Under the pieces are notes generated by a model. It was not told the origin of the DNA and made no database searches. It was given only the letters and a program-made list of their open reading frames with translations. The position numbers and the translations under genes were made by a program. From assembly GCF_002812045.1 (NCBI RefSeq), contig NZ_NPEG01000005.1, forward strand, positions 1 to 64,000: DNA of 64,000 nucleotides. The letters run 5' to 3'. This stretch comes from Leptospira haakeii (GTDB taxonomy: Bacteria; Spirochaetota; Leptospiria; Leptospirales; Leptospiraceae). This document shows, piece after piece, positions 23,954-34,066 of the stretch; positions within the stretch are counted from its first letter, which is position 1, and every line of letters starts with the position of its first letter.

Positions 23954-24751
23954 TCAAACATGTAAGACGAATTCTTTTTTGAATTCTTTTCTGGCAGTCA
24001 TCCGAATTCCGGAAAATTTTTTACCATCCTGGATTACGAAACTATTACTCTTCACCCAGTCTCCGGTATTGATTATATTCATTTTAGGGATACATAAAAA
24101 ATCGTGTGTGTGACCTGAGATCAAAACCTTCTTATCTTGGTGGGTAAGCTTGGAAAGTTTTTGGTAATAATGTAATGTCTCTTCTACAGTGCTTGGATCT
24201 TGCCTATTTAGATGTTTATGATAGAAGTTTTCGGAAAATTTGAATAATGCGGGGAGTGCAGATGCGAACACATGAAGAATTCTTAAGACAAGAATGGAGC
24301 CCATCCAGGTAAATTTATTGTACTGCCCTTGGTGTCCGTGGATTGCTATAAGAGTTTCATTTTCCGCCTTTTCGCAGATAATCCAACCTCTTTCGACCAG
24401 ATAATGTTCTACCTTAGGGGTAAGCCTCATCAGGTAAGAAGTAGTGTCGTGATTCCCGACGATATAATATTTTTTACCGTTCCCGGAAGAGAGTCTATCC
24501 AAACGTTCAAATAGTTTATTAAATCTTTTTTTGCCTTTTACTCTTTGTAATCTTCTGTCCGCGCTGAAAAACCAGTTTTCGATAATGTCCCCTACAAGGT
24601 ACAGATTATCGAATTTTACTTCTTTTTTGTTCAGATGATCCAGTAATTGGAAGAGCTCTTTGTGCTTATGGGATTTTATCTTCTTATTCAGAAGATAATG
24701 GATGTCCGAAATGAAAAACGCGTCGTAAAGTCTTCCTCTTCGAAATTTCAT
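23954..24751 (-). CDS. lpxH: LpxH-like metallophosphoesterase (UDP-diacylglucosamine pyrophosphohydrolase family)
   Basis: 265 residues. All calcineurin-like metal motifs are present in order: FISDIHYLLN, LVGDIIENW, YIVGNHDT, AIHGHQGQYN and ISGHTHDF. The long insertion around residues 60-80, rich in RR/KR, and FSENFYHKHLN suit UDP-2,3-diacylglucosamine hydrolases, which cut the pyrophosphate in lipid A synthesis. Leptospira makes lipid A, so this role is plausible, but related phosphoesterases act on other substrates. Single gene on the minus strand with 137 bases before the porin gene. Confidence 0.8.
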   Translation of the reverse strand: MKFRRGRLYDAFFISDIHYLLNKKIKSHKHKELFQLLDHLNKKEVKFDNLYLVGDIIENWFFSADRRLQRVKGKKRFNKLFERLDRLSSGNGKKYYIVGNHDTTSYLMRLTPKVEHYLVERGWIICEKAENETLIAIHGHQGQYNKFTWMGSILVLRILHVFASALPALFKFSENFYHKHLNRQDPSTVEETLHYYQKLSKLTHQDKKVLISGHTHDFLCIPKMNIINTGDWVKSNSFVIQDGKKFSGIRMTARKEFKKEFVLHV

Positions 24752-24888
24752 CTAGTAGAACGATACCTTACTTCCATAAGATGAAATCCTGCAAGATTGT
24801 CAACGGATTCGAGACTCGGATGGCCTTTCTAAAAATATTCTGAGATGAAAAAACGATTACATTTTTTCCAAAAACTTTTCCTGGTCCT

Positions 24889-26151
24889 TTATAAAAATAC
24901 CTGTATCTGGGCTCGGATCCTATGAGAGCCTAAACTATCCACATATCCCCCTTCCAAATATGCGTAATCGGCTTGTATTTTCAAATTATGATCTTTGAGA
25001 TAATAGGAAACCGCAACGCCTCTTTCTCTCGAATAAGTAAGTTTTGGATCTGTTTTTCCCCAAGGTCTATATTCTGAATATCTAAGCGCCACTCCTAGAT
25101 TATTCTTAAAAAGATAACCTAGTTGGAAGAATCCTCCCTTTACGGATCTGGAATATTCCGTTAGGGTTCGGTTCCCGATCTCTTTTTCCATAAAAGGGGA
25201 GTTTGCCTTTCTAGTCAGATATTCTCCGGAAGCTGAAAGGCCTTTCCATTGGAATAAAAACTCTGCTCCGGCATTCGTATAATCGAATCTTGCAAATTGA
25301 TAAGTGTCTCCATGAGTAGAAAGTTCACGATTTGTATTTTGGTTATTTGCACCTGCCGCAGAGAGAGCAAGTTTCGGTTTTGCAGAATGTTCCAGATCCG
25401 GTTCTCCGTTATCAGAAAAAACTCCTAAAGGATAATAGGTAAGTTTTCCTGCAGTCAGTACTCCGCTTGTATTGGAACTTCTATTTCTTCCTTCTCCCCC
25501 AAAAACTCCCGCCGAATATCCTAAACAATTCCATCCAAATAGATTGGAAGAAGAGACCAAAACCCCAACATCTCTGTCCAGATTCAATTCTTCATTTGAA
25601 ACTGTTCTATCCACAAATTCTTGCAAACCGTCCGAAATGAATCTTTGACGATTATAGGGCACTTTCATTTGCCCCAGTTTAATATTTGCGTTATTAAATT
25701 TTGTATAAGATATAGAAGCATCTCTTAATGGGACAGGCCTGTCTTCTTCCATATCTAGATTAGAAAAAGATAATTGAACATAATATTGCCAGTCTTTGCC
25801 TAAAAAATTCCCCGAAAAAACAAGCCTTGCTCTTCTGGCTTGGAATTCTAAACCTTCGGTTTGTTTTTCTCCTTCTTCTTGCCGAATCGTTTCAGTAGCT
25901 CTTTCTTGGAAACGAACCCTCATATTTAGGAAATTTTGTTTATCCGAGGTTTCGAAAGAGAGTCCTTTTCCGAATCCCATAGTAGTCAGGATATGTTCTT
26001 GTAGTTCTTGCTGAGAATTTGGATTTTTTTCGGAGGTTTCCGTTTGTCTTTGCCTGGCTTTCTTCTTTTTGACTAACTTTATGGATTCGGCATTTATGGA
26101 CTGGGAAAACAGAAAAAATAGAAGTGTAAAAAATGGATATCGGACTTTCAT
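24889..26151 (-). CDS. Porin, OprO/OprP (phosphate-selective) family
   Basis: 420 residues. A signal peptide ends near INA|ES. The mature part is a lysine-, glutamine-rich N-terminus followed by alternating strands of a 16-strand beta barrel, with FSGNFLGKDWQYYVQLSFSN, GQMKVPYNRQRFISDGLQEF and DRDVGVLVSSSNLFGWNCLG matching OprO/P-type porins. The C-terminal residue is L rather than F. Outer-membrane channel for anions or small solutes; specificity cannot be read from sequence. No phosphate regulon neighbours are seen. Confidence 0.87.
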   Translation of the reverse strand: MKVRYPFFTLLFFLFSQSINAESIKLVKKKKARQRQTETSEKNPNSQQELQEHILTTMGFGKGLSFETSDKQNFLNMRVRFQERATETIRQEEGEKQTEGLEFQARRARLVFSGNFLGKDWQYYVQLSFSNLDMEEDRPVPLRDASISYTKFNNANIKLGQMKVPYNRQRFISDGLQEFVDRTVSNEELNLDRDVGVLVSSSNLFGWNCLGYSAGVFGGEGRNRSSNTSGVLTAGKLTYYPLGVFSDNGEPDLEHSAKPKLALSAAGANNQNTNRELSTHGDTYQFARFDYTNAGAEFLFQWKGLSASGEYLTRKANSPFMEKEIGNRTLTEYSRSVKGGFFQLGYLFKNNLGVALRYSEYRPWGKTDPKLTYSRERGVAVSYYLKDHNLKIQADYAYLEGGYVDSLGSHRIRAQIQVFL

Positions 26152-26244
26152 ATTTTTCTTATCTTCAAAATTGGAACCTAGGTTTAGAGTAATCGTTCCT
26201 TTTTTAAAGATAAGAATGTGAAAGAATTTTTGAAAATTCTGGAA

Positions 26245-26637
26245 CTAGGTAGGAGGTCGATGGTCCCATTCTAGATTTAGTATAATGATGCAGGAGACAA
26301 GTACACTCACTGCCATTGCAAATAATAAACCTCCGTCATCATCTACTACTATCCCTAAAAATAAGAGGTGGGATAATACTGCTCCAATCATTAGTCCGAA
26401 GCCAACTAAGGCTCCTACGAACCTGGACGCTGGGAAGATCAAAAGTGCTGCTACAAAAAATTCGACTGAACCAGTTCCGATCCTTCCCCAAGGTTCTATT
26501 CCTAAGGTGGAAAAGATATGTACGGACTCGTCCTGTCCTGTGAATTTAAAAAATAAGGTCTGCAAAAATACAAGAGCCGAAAAAACGGAAAGTATCGTGG
26601 ACAATCGATTCTTTACTGTTTGGGTCAAAACCGGCAT
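26245..26637 (-). CDS. DoxX-like membrane protein
   Basis: 131 residues from ATG 26637, chosen because AAGGAG lies 8 bases upstream; the longer frame to 26712 overlaps the next gene's end. Four membrane helices and SVEFFVAALLIFPASRFVGA fit the DoxX-like group. Second such gene in the window. Function unknown. It lies downstream of the acyl-CoA ligase gene, with about 58 bases between, on the same strand. Confidence 0.78.
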   Translation of the reverse strand: MPVLTQTVKNRLSTILSVFSALVFLQTLFFKFTGQDESVHIFSTLGIEPWGRIGTGSVEFFVAALLIFPASRFVGALVGFGLMIGAVLSHLLFLGIVVDDDGGLLFAMAVSVLVSCIIILNLEWDHRPPT

Positions 26638-26695
26638 AAAATCTCCTTTATCTTGGATTCGATCTTTTCTTAGATTCGTTACGCCGAATTCGGAT

Positions 26696-28630
26696 TTATC
26701 TGAATAATTCATTTATTTGGTTCTTATATTTATCCGAGACAACGTTCCTTTTTACCTTCATAGTCATGGTCAACTCGTCTCCAGGTTCGAATTTCTTAGG
26801 AAGGAGGTAAAAATTAGATACTTTTTCGAAATTTTTAAAACCGTTTTTAGAGGAAACTCTCTCTTTAATTTCTTTTTTGAACAATTCTCTGACGTCTGGA
26901 TCAGAATTTGGGTCGGCAATTTCTTGTAATAATTTGGATTTCCAGTCTCGTAGCTGTTTATCCAGAACTTCCCAATCCGGGACTAAAAGAGCACTTAACG
27001 TTTTTTGGTCATGTCCCACTATCATTGCCTGTAGGATCAACTCACTTTGAGTGAGAGCGAATTCGATCGGCTCTGGCTCTAAATTTTCTCCGCCTAAAAG
27101 TACGATTGTGTCCTTGGCCCTTCCTGCGTATTTTAATTCTCCTTGAGAGGTCCAAAGAAGAAGGTCCCCTGAATTTAACCAGCCGTCCTTCATAGTCTCT
27201 GCAGTTTTTTCAGGATCCAAATAGTATCCCTGCATGATATGGCCGCCCTTATGCCAAGCGATCCCTTTCACTCCAGGTTCGTGGATTTCTTCTCCCTTCT
27301 CATCTAAGATCTTGATCTCTACTCCGGGGATACATTTTCCTAGAGTTCCAACTGTGATCTTATTGAGCCTTCTTCTTGTAGAAGCTCCGCTTGTTTCAGT
27401 CATTCCGTATCCTTCTAAGATAGGGATCCCTATAGAATTAAAAAATCTATCTATGTATTCAGGAAGTGCTCCAGCTCCTGAAATCGCAAATTTCAATTTT
27501 CCGCCCAAACTTTTTCGTATTTTAGAAAATACTAATTGAGCCAATATATTCGGCACGAACCAGAAGAATGTTCCGAATAGCCCGCTTATTCTATGAAAAA
27601 CTTCTCCGAAGAATGATCTAGGTTTTAACGCAAACTCAAGACCTAAAAGTCTACTCTTATATTTATAATAAGAATTTGCTACGGATTGAAAACTTTTGAA
27701 GATTAATTTAGCAACGGGAGAGGCGTCTTTCAGTTTGTCCTGGACCTTATTGTAAAAACTTTCCCAAACTCTAGGCACAGAAAGTAGGAAAGTAGGTTTG
27801 ATATCCTGCAGATCCTGACCCAAACTTGAAATAGAAGTGAACGCTTCTGAGGCTCCTGCTCGAACACATGCAGTCTCGATAAGCCTTTCTGCAATATGCC
27901 AAGGAGGAAGATAAGCCATGGTCCTATCTTCTGGAGTAATACGAACATCATCCAATGCCAAAGACATGTTTACGTTAAACACTATGTTTCTATGAGTTAG
28001 CATCACTCCTTTTGGACGACCAGTAGTCCCGGAAGTGTAAACGATAGTAGCAAGATCAGACTCTTGGATGGATTCTCCTCTGGAATGAAACTCTAATTCT
28101 CCTTTTTCTTGGATCCATCTGTCTCCTAAAGAAATTAGATCATCTAAATGCAAAAGTTTGAATGGATGTCTTTGTTCGGGATGATGAGAAGATTCGAATA
28201 GAATGACTGTTTTTAAATGAGGAAATGAAGAGGAAGCAGAACTGATTTTACGGACCACTTCTGAATTTCCTGCAAAACAAACTTCTGCCTTTGAATGGTT
28301 TAAGATATAAATCAGATCTTCAAGAGTAGAGTCGGTTCCTCTAGGTACATCTACACTTCCGATATTTGTAATCCCCATACTCGCCCAAATCCAACGATGC
28401 CCGGAATCAGCGATCAAACCTACATTCTCTCCTTTTTTAACTCCAATAGATACAAGACCCAAACCTATCCTAGTAACTATATTTCCTAACTCTTTAAAGT
28501 TTATGGATTTATAAGTTTTACCATCCGGTTTAAAAAATTGAGCAGGATGCTCTTTAAAAGTATCTGTAGCAGACTTTAAAGTCCAATATAATGTCTGAGA
28601 ATTTAGAAAGGGGAGTTTGAGAGGTTCCAT
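26696..28630 (-). CDS. Long-chain fatty acid-CoA ligase (AMP-forming)
   Basis: 644 residues, the usual length of long-chain acyl-CoA synthetases. The ATP/AMP P-loop TIVYTSGTTGRPKGVMLTHR, the A5 motif EGYGMTETSG and GWLNSGDLLLW are all intact. The product activates free fatty acids to acyl-CoA for beta-oxidation, which is the main carbon source route in leptospires. The large size and the LLGGENLEPEPIE segment place it with FadD15-type ligases. Stands alone with 101 bases before the diguanylate cyclase gene. Confidence 0.92.
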   Translation of the reverse strand: MEPLKLPFLNSQTLYWTLKSATDTFKEHPAQFFKPDGKTYKSINFKELGNIVTRIGLGLVSIGVKKGENVGLIADSGHRWIWASMGITNIGSVDVPRGTDSTLEDLIYILNHSKAEVCFAGNSEVVRKISSASSSFPHLKTVILFESSHHPEQRHPFKLLHLDDLISLGDRWIQEKGELEFHSRGESIQESDLATIVYTSGTTGRPKGVMLTHRNIVFNVNMSLALDDVRITPEDRTMAYLPPWHIAERLIETACVRAGASEAFTSISSLGQDLQDIKPTFLLSVPRVWESFYNKVQDKLKDASPVAKLIFKSFQSVANSYYKYKSRLLGLEFALKPRSFFGEVFHRISGLFGTFFWFVPNILAQLVFSKIRKSLGGKLKFAISGAGALPEYIDRFFNSIGIPILEGYGMTETSGASTRRRLNKITVGTLGKCIPGVEIKILDEKGEEIHEPGVKGIAWHKGGHIMQGYYLDPEKTAETMKDGWLNSGDLLLWTSQGELKYAGRAKDTIVLLGGENLEPEPIEFALTQSELILQAMIVGHDQKTLSALLVPDWEVLDKQLRDWKSKLLQEIADPNSDPDVRELFKKEIKERVSSKNGFKNFEKVSNFYLLPKKFEPGDELTMTMKVKRNVVSDKYKNQINELFR

Positions 28631-28731
28631 GCGGGGACCGATTTTAATCCCGACTAGGCCGAGGGTCCAGGAAAAATTAAATTTTCATGATTTTCCCGAA
28701 TGTCTTTCTCGAACAATTGTTTAAGAAAGGG

Positions 28732-30528
28732 TCAATGACGTATATGATTTCGACCGAATGCCTTGGAATCGTATAGGTTTTTATCCGCTAATCCCAACAA
28801 TTCTTGGTAAGAATGGATATCACGATCAGTATTGCTGGATACACCTATAGAAACGGTGACCCTTGTGAAGGTGCTCTCTGAATGAGGTATCCCCATATCT
28901 TCGACTGTCTGTAACATGTTTAAGGCAACTACTATAGCACCTTCGACAGGTGTGTCAGGAAGAATAACTGAAAATTCCTCTCCTCCATATCTAGCGATCA
29001 TATCGGAAGAGCGGTTTAAACATTCTTTCAATGATTGGGCTACTTGGAAAAGTACCTGATCCCCTTTTAAGTGACCATAGGTATCGTTATACGCCTTGAA
29101 AAAGTCCACATCTATCATTAAGAGGGAAAGTGGTCTTTCAGTTCTGACAGAACGGTTCCATTCTCTTTCTAATTCTTGGTCAAAAAACCTTCTGTTTGCC
29201 ACTCCGGTAAGAGGATCCATTAGAGAAAGTTCAAATAGTTTGTCTGCTCTTTCCTTATATTCCTCTTTTTCCTTTTGGAAGGTATTGATTCTATCTACAA
29301 GTCCCAAGGAAAGAAGAATAACGTTACTCAAAACGCCAATTTTCAGCATTCCGGAGGCTATCTCTTCTGAATCAAAAAGACCCAGTCGATTTAGTGAAAA
29401 TATGAATACTCCAATTAAACTGAACATCCATGCACTTAAGAAAATTCTGGCCTTTCTATCCCTTCGAACGCTTTGAACTAAAGAGATGATCATCAGTATC
29501 AATATTTCCGGAATAGGAAGGATCGATGTAAGGGGCATTAAGTATCTTAAAGATACAAATGCGGGGAGAATGGCCACGAGCCCCCAAATAATTGTCAGTC
29601 CTCGAATGAATATATGAAGGACCGGATACGTATCCCTAGTCTGTAGATATTCCTCTGCAAATAGGCCCAAAAATATCATTGCGAGACAAGTCGCCATGAT
29701 AAAGGAAGAATTCACAAATTTAGGAGAATTTGGGAACAAGAACCAATAACCGAATCCGGAACTCATCACCAAAAAGTAGGTCACTGCAAAAATTAGAATT
29801 ACATAATATATATATGTTTTTTCTCGAATGCCCAAAAACAGGAAGAAATTATAGAATACCATCACTCCCAGGGCACCAAAATAGATACCATCAATGAGTA
29901 ATGAGATCCTAGAGGAATGTTCCAGATTAGATTTAGTAACCAAATGAAGAGGAAGAGTGAGAGATCCTTCCGTCTTAACTCGGATAAACACTTCTATCTT
30001 TCCCTTGTCTTCTAAGGTTAAAGGAAATACAAAGTATCTCTCAACGATAGGTCTTTCCTTAAATGGGAGCATGTCTCCAGTATGGAATTCACCTTCTCTC
30101 CCTTTAGAGTCTTTCCAATACACATCAACATAATCTATATGAGGATATTCTAAGGTAAGAAAACGCTCTTCTGAAAGGGATTCTTCGGCTTCTACAGAGA
30201 ATTTAAGCCAATAAGGAGAAGGATCATAACCGAAGTTTGGCATTCTATCCGTATTCTTTTTGAACTCAACTTCGGAATCTGTAGCGGAGATATCTTCCCA
30301 GGTAAGGGTTCCTTCTGTGTCCTTGAAATAGGAGATTTCTGCTCTAAGCGGGATTTTACCTGCAGAATGAGAATCTAAACGAAGTACAGGACCCTGTTCC
30401 GGTATAGGATCCGCAAAGTAAGAATAGGGGAGGGCGAGAGAAAGCAACGCCGTCCATAAAACAAGGGAAAGGCGATTCCGAGTTCTGGATATTTCGATTT
30501 TTTCGAATGTCTCGGAATCTTTTGGCAT
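28732..30528 (-). CDS. Diguanylate cyclase with 7TMR-DISM sensor
   Basis: 598 residues. An N-terminal helix is followed by an extracellular beta-rich DISMED2 domain (about 60-190), a seven-helix 7TMR-DISM membrane region (about 205-415), a short coiled coil and a GGDEF domain. The active site is RYGGEEF (515-519) and the I-site RSSD (506-509) is intact, so product inhibition by cyclic di-GMP is expected. MIDVDFFKAYNDTYGHLKGD carries the metal-binding D. It makes cyclic di-GMP in response to a periplasmic ligand, probably a carbohydrate by family analogy. Confidence 0.92.
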   Translation of the reverse strand: MPKDSETFEKIEISRTRNRLSLVLWTALLSLALPYSYFADPIPEQGPVLRLDSHSAGKIPLRAEISYFKDTEGTLTWEDISATDSEVEFKKNTDRMPNFGYDPSPYWLKFSVEAEESLSEERFLTLEYPHIDYVDVYWKDSKGREGEFHTGDMLPFKERPIVERYFVFPLTLEDKGKIEVFIRVKTEGSLTLPLHLVTKSNLEHSSRISLLIDGIYFGALGVMVFYNFFLFLGIREKTYIYYVILIFAVTYFLVMSSGFGYWFLFPNSPKFVNSSFIMATCLAMIFLGLFAEEYLQTRDTYPVLHIFIRGLTIIWGLVAILPAFVSLRYLMPLTSILPIPEILILMIISLVQSVRRDRKARIFLSAWMFSLIGVFIFSLNRLGLFDSEEIASGMLKIGVLSNVILLSLGLVDRINTFQKEKEEYKERADKLFELSLMDPLTGVANRRFFDQELEREWNRSVRTERPLSLLMIDVDFFKAYNDTYGHLKGDQVLFQVAQSLKECLNRSSDMIARYGGEEFSVILPDTPVEGAIVVALNMLQTVEDMGIPHSESTFTRVTVSIGVSSNTDRDIHSYQELLGLADKNLYDSKAFGRNHIRH

Positions 30529-30659
30529 ACCGAAAATATTCTTACCTACCTAGAGATGTCAAAAAACTTTCGCGGAAACGATACGATTTTGACGGTTCTT
30601 CTAGATAAAATATAACTTTAGAACTTCCGGAAACCTAAAAATTTCTCAGAAAGTAATAT

Positions 30660-32090
30660 TTAGTCGGGATCTTTTTTAAACTCTTTTCTATTTACGAATA
30701 AAAATTGAGTTTCACTTCTCTTCCCGGAAGTGGTTTTGCCAATCACAGTCATAGCAGGATAAGTAGTCTTTTTGAATTCAGGAATTCTAATGATATATTC
30801 CGTATCCGACTTTCTTTGAATAATACCTTCTTTTCCGCTGATCTTGATTGCCACCGACTTAGGGTCTAGACCTTCTACTATAACGGGAAAAGTATCTCCA
30901 GGTTTGACCCAAGAACCATCCAGAACTCCCAATTTGATCTTAACAGGCGGAGAAGCACTTAGAATAGAATTGAACCTAGATTGAGACATTCCCCATGTCA
31001 CCAAGGATCTATGGATTGTATAAGCGTAAGTTCCCGGAACATTCTTCCCAGGGTTTACTGTGAATGCCATTCTATAACCAGCAGCCTTTGCTTCTTCTAT
31101 CACTCGTACGTCGAATAATCCGAATGGATAAGCGAGGTCTTGGATCTTTCTGCCGGTCTTAGCTTCAAGAGTTGCTTTAGAATCCTTGAGTTGGCTCCTA
31201 ATCTCGGCTCTAGACATTGCAGGTAATTTAGGATGGTATACTGTATGAGAACCTATATCTAAAACTCCACTGTCCAAAGCCTCTTTCAATTGGGCCCAGC
31301 TTAGATAAAATTTATATCTAGGATTGGAGATCACAGTCGGGTAAATAAAAACAGAAGCTCTCATTCCATATTTTTTGAGCAGAGGAACGAGCACATCTCT
31401 ATGAGTCAAAGAGCCATCATCAAATGTTAAAAGAACTGGGCGGGTAGGGAAGTCAGAACCAGCCTTTCCTTGTTGGTATTGGTAGAATTGGTCCAGGCTA
31501 ATGGTTTGGTAGCCTAGAGACTTGAGATACTTAAATTGTTCTTCCAAAAGGCTAGGATCTAAATTATATCCACCCATCGGATCTTGGTTTCCAACCAAGT
31601 GATGATAACATAAAACTGGGATCCCTTTTCCATGGCCTAATTCGGCATTTGAACTTTGGTTTTTAGTATCGTACTCCGTTTTTGGAGGAAGTCCTGAAAC
31701 TCCAGGAAGAGAATTTTCGTACTTCTTAGAAGTTGTCTCTTTTTCCTTCTCTTTAATATCCTGCTTTTCCTTTTTAGAAACCTTGGTTTTTCCTTTTTTC
31801 CTACGTTCTAGACGTTTAGATTTACGGGAAGAAGGTTCCGCAGAAGCCACAGATTCCTCTTTCTCTTTTTTAACCTTCGCTTCTATTTTAGGAGAAGGCG
31901 AAGAAGTTTCTTCCGATCTAGGAATTTCTCTTTTAGGAGCGGAAGGTCTTGGAGCTTCTTCTTCCTCTTGGTTCTTTTTGGATTTACCGTCTGAACTTAA
32001 AAATTCATGAACAGGTCCCGCAGAAAGTAAGGAAGAAGTGAAGATACTAAGAACAAATAGAATGGAAATACGGCTGATTTGTTTATACAT
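30660..32090 (-). CDS. Polysaccharide deacetylase (NodB-like) with charged linker
   Basis: 476 residues. A signal peptide ends near LLSA|GP. Residues of about 35-130 are a highly charged K/E/S-rich linker. The NodB domain follows: IPVLCYHHLVG, then LLTFDDGSLTH (metal-binding DD) and DIGSHTVYHPKLP (H-x4-H). A beta-rich C-terminal domain of about 90 residues ends the protein. Likely removes acetyl groups from a cell-wall or surface polysaccharide in the periplasm. The long charged linker would let the domain reach across the periplasm, which is an inference. Confidence 0.88.
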   Translation of the reverse strand: MYKQISRISILFVLSIFTSSLLSAGPVHEFLSSDGKSKKNQEEEEAPRPSAPKREIPRSEETSSPSPKIEAKVKKEKEESVASAEPSSRKSKRLERRKKGKTKVSKKEKQDIKEKEKETTSKKYENSLPGVSGLPPKTEYDTKNQSSNAELGHGKGIPVLCYHHLVGNQDPMGGYNLDPSLLEEQFKYLKSLGYQTISLDQFYQYQQGKAGSDFPTRPVLLTFDDGSLTHRDVLVPLLKKYGMRASVFIYPTVISNPRYKFYLSWAQLKEALDSGVLDIGSHTVYHPKLPAMSRAEIRSQLKDSKATLEAKTGRKIQDLAYPFGLFDVRVIEEAKAAGYRMAFTVNPGKNVPGTYAYTIHRSLVTWGMSQSRFNSILSASPPVKIKLGVLDGSWVKPGDTFPVIVEGLDPKSVAIKISGKEGIIQRKSDTEYIIRIPEFKKTTYPAMTVIGKTTSGKRSETQFLFVNRKEFKKDPD

Positions 32091-32237
32091 GGACGATCAG
32101 TTCCAAGATTCTCTCTGGCACATGACGCGCAACTTTTTACTAAAATATGAAGTATAGTAAAAGTTTATAAAATGGATCTGGGATCTTGTCTTGAGGTAGG
32201 ACTTTTAGGAAGTTTTCTATTGAAATTTATTGACAAG

Positions 32238-32264
32238 GCCCGTCTTTCAGAAAGATCGACGGGC
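32238..32264. terminator. Hairpin 3' of the minus-strand HTH gene
   Basis: GCCCGTC and GACGGGC form a 7-bp GC-rich stem with a 13-base loop, 8 bases downstream of the stop codon of the minus-strand gene at 32272. The trailing U-run is weak, so this is a moderate terminator candidate. Confidence 0.45.
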
Positions 32265-32271
32265 AGGAAGT

Positions 32272-32784
32272 TTATCTTTTTCCTTTTTCCTTAATCAAAC
32301 GTTTCAGAACAGACTCTGAATGACCGCTTAGTTTGATAACTGCAGCCTTGTTAGGTTTCTTTTTTTCCAGCTCCAGTAGAATGGTGGAAAAACGGAACTT
32401 TCTGCGAATATGATTCACAGCAGGAATGGAAGTTTTGAAAAGTCTAGCCAACTCATGATCCGCATTTCCTTCCTGATTCAGGTCGTAAAACTTGGAAAGT
32501 TTGGCATCGTCCCAAACGATCTTCTCGTCCGTCTTATAATAGTTATGGTATTCTAGACGACGACTGTTTCTTTCGTAAGAGCCTTTGTTTCTTTTCTCTC
32601 TCCAAAAAGGATGCCTATTCCTTGCATATTTTATGTCATCTATTGTATAACCGGATTTATTTAACCATTCTGTGGTAATACTGGATTTCTTAGGTCCTTC
32701 TAGTCTTGATTTAATGGAAAATTCAATGTACTGCTCTGGCGTTTTCGCAGAGAGGAGTTTCTTTTTTTCCTTTTCGTAATCCAT
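32272..32784 (-). CDS. Hypothetical HTH-containing protein
   Basis: 170 residues, strongly charged. The C-terminal half has WDDAKLSKFYDLNQ, then ADHELARLFKTSIPAVNHIR, which reads as a helix-turn-helix of the Myb/SANT or sigma-region-4 type, followed by a lysine-rich tail. The N-terminal half is helical. It probably binds DNA, but the target is unknown. The gene is followed by a GC-rich hairpin and a 181-base gap, and is not obviously in an operon. Confidence 0.65.
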   Translation of the reverse strand: MDYEKEKKKLLSAKTPEQYIEFSIKSRLEGPKKSSITTEWLNKSGYTIDDIKYARNRHPFWREKRNKGSYERNSRRLEYHNYYKTDEKIVWDDAKLSKFYDLNQEGNADHELARLFKTSIPAVNHIRRKFRFSTILLELEKKKPNKAAVIKLSGHSESVLKRLIKEKGKR

Positions 32785-33275
32785 GTCCTTGCCTTGCGAT
32801 TTCTAATGCACCGTCAGGTGTTATTTTATTTTTTAGTCGGTGGATAGTGTTCCTTACCTGGACCAATACCGAAACTCTTTTTCAAATTACGGTAGGAAAA
32901 AACAAAAAGCTTCTTCGTCTGGTCGGGCTATGCAGAAGAGATTCGCAAAACCTCCTTTAAAGTATACTAAGCAACGCAGAGACTCAAACGCTCTTCCAAA
33001 GTTTGTCCCTCTAAGGACTACAGGAAGCCGTTAGCATGACCTCGTACTCATACAGAAATATCACATGATAGAAAGTCTGTGTACGATTCATTATTATTAA
33101 TCGAAGTCTGAAACATTTACGTTTTTCTGTCTCAGTTACGACGAATAGTAACCGTTACCTCCTTCTTCTTTCTAACATCTATTAGACTTTGGTTTTTCGC
33201 TTCAGATAGAATTCTATCTTTCAGAAAAAAAGAAACCAGCAAAAATGGTTAGGGTCTCAATTAAGGTTAGTCATC
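32785..33275. other. 491-base region without a confident gene
   Basis: The only open frame of note is GTG 32840 to 33034 on the + strand: 64 codons, basic, with no ribosome-binding site and no recognised domain. The rest is AT-rich and probably holds the promoters of the divergent genes on both sides. No RNA gene or repeat was recognised. Confidence 0.5.
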
Positions 33276-33668
33276 ATGTTATTCAAAACTTCAAATAAAG
33301 GCAGAATTAGAGTAGTTACGGCTTATTTGTGCCTTTTTTACTTATTCAATTTTTCCGTTAGCTCTCATGAAGAAGGACCGAATCACCCACATCATGTAGA
33401 CCAATGTCGCGCTGACAAAGAAAAATACTGTAAGGAAAGTCCCAAAGGAGATGTTCTATCTTGCTTGAAGAAGAATGAGGAAAATCTTACCGAAGACTGT
33501 AGAGAATTACTACAGGAGGTCAGGGAGAAAGCAAAACTTAGAATGGAAGCATGTAAAGAAGATAAGGAGAAGTACTGCTCCAATCGAGGAACAGCTGTTA
33601 TTCGTTGCCTCCAAGAGAACAAAAATCTTTTGGGAGAAAAATGTAAGTCCGTATTATTCTCCAACTAG
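33276..33668 (+). CDS. Exported cysteine-rich repeat (GLG1-like) protein
   Basis: 130 residues. A signal peptide ends near SVSS|HEE, after a hydrophobic core. The mature part has two tandem cysteine-rich repeats of about 48 residues: C44, C52, C63, C75 and C93, C101, C111, C123, with EKYCKE/EKYCSN and SCLKKN/RCLQEN as repeated blocks. This spacing is that of the Golgi-glycoprotein-type cysteine-rich repeat, which also occurs in bacterial exported proteins. Function unknown. Upstream is a histidine-rich HPHH stretch. It stands alone before recC. Confidence 0.78.
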   Translation: MLFKTSNKGRIRVVTAYLCLFYLFNFSVSSHEEGPNHPHHVDQCRADKEKYCKESPKGDVLSCLKKNEENLTEDCRELLQEVREKAKLRMEACKEDKEKYCSNRGTAVIRCLQENKNLLGEKCKSVLFSN

Positions 33669-34066
33669 GCACTTCTACAAGCTGTCACAGAAGCCTTTTT
33701 GGTATACTGCACAATCTCTATTGTATACAATTGAATTTGATCTTCTTCATATTGATCAAGACTTCTGTATAACATCAACATGACAACGCGAAGGACCCCG
33801 GAAAGAGGTTTGTCGAAGTGACTACAAAATCCTAGACATTCTGCCGACGCAAGGGCGAAGGTTCGCAAAGCCTCCGAGAATGAGTGCATGGCTGCAATGG
33901 CGTAAAATCAGCATCCACTTCCCCAACTTCCGATAATCAGCATTATGTCTCATTAGATGAAATAGTTCCAATTGGCGATTTATATGCCTATAAGAGCTCC
34001 CCTCTCGGACCAAAACTTTGTTTTACCGGTCCGTAATTTCTGAATTTTTGGTAGAACCGATCGAAG
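33669..34066. other. 398-base intergenic region, possible degraded repeat
   Basis: Two minus-strand open frames (33665-33889 and 33822-34013) overlap one another and have no ribosome-binding site or family. The first shares phrases with short Leptospira open frames I recall as repeated intergenic sequence, but this is not certain. It probably also holds the recC promoter. No tRNA or hairpin terminator was seen. Confidence 0.4.

Noticed and set aside
32840..33034. Small basic ORF, GTG start
   Set aside because: No ribosome-binding site and no domain; noted in the gap entry but not called as a gene.
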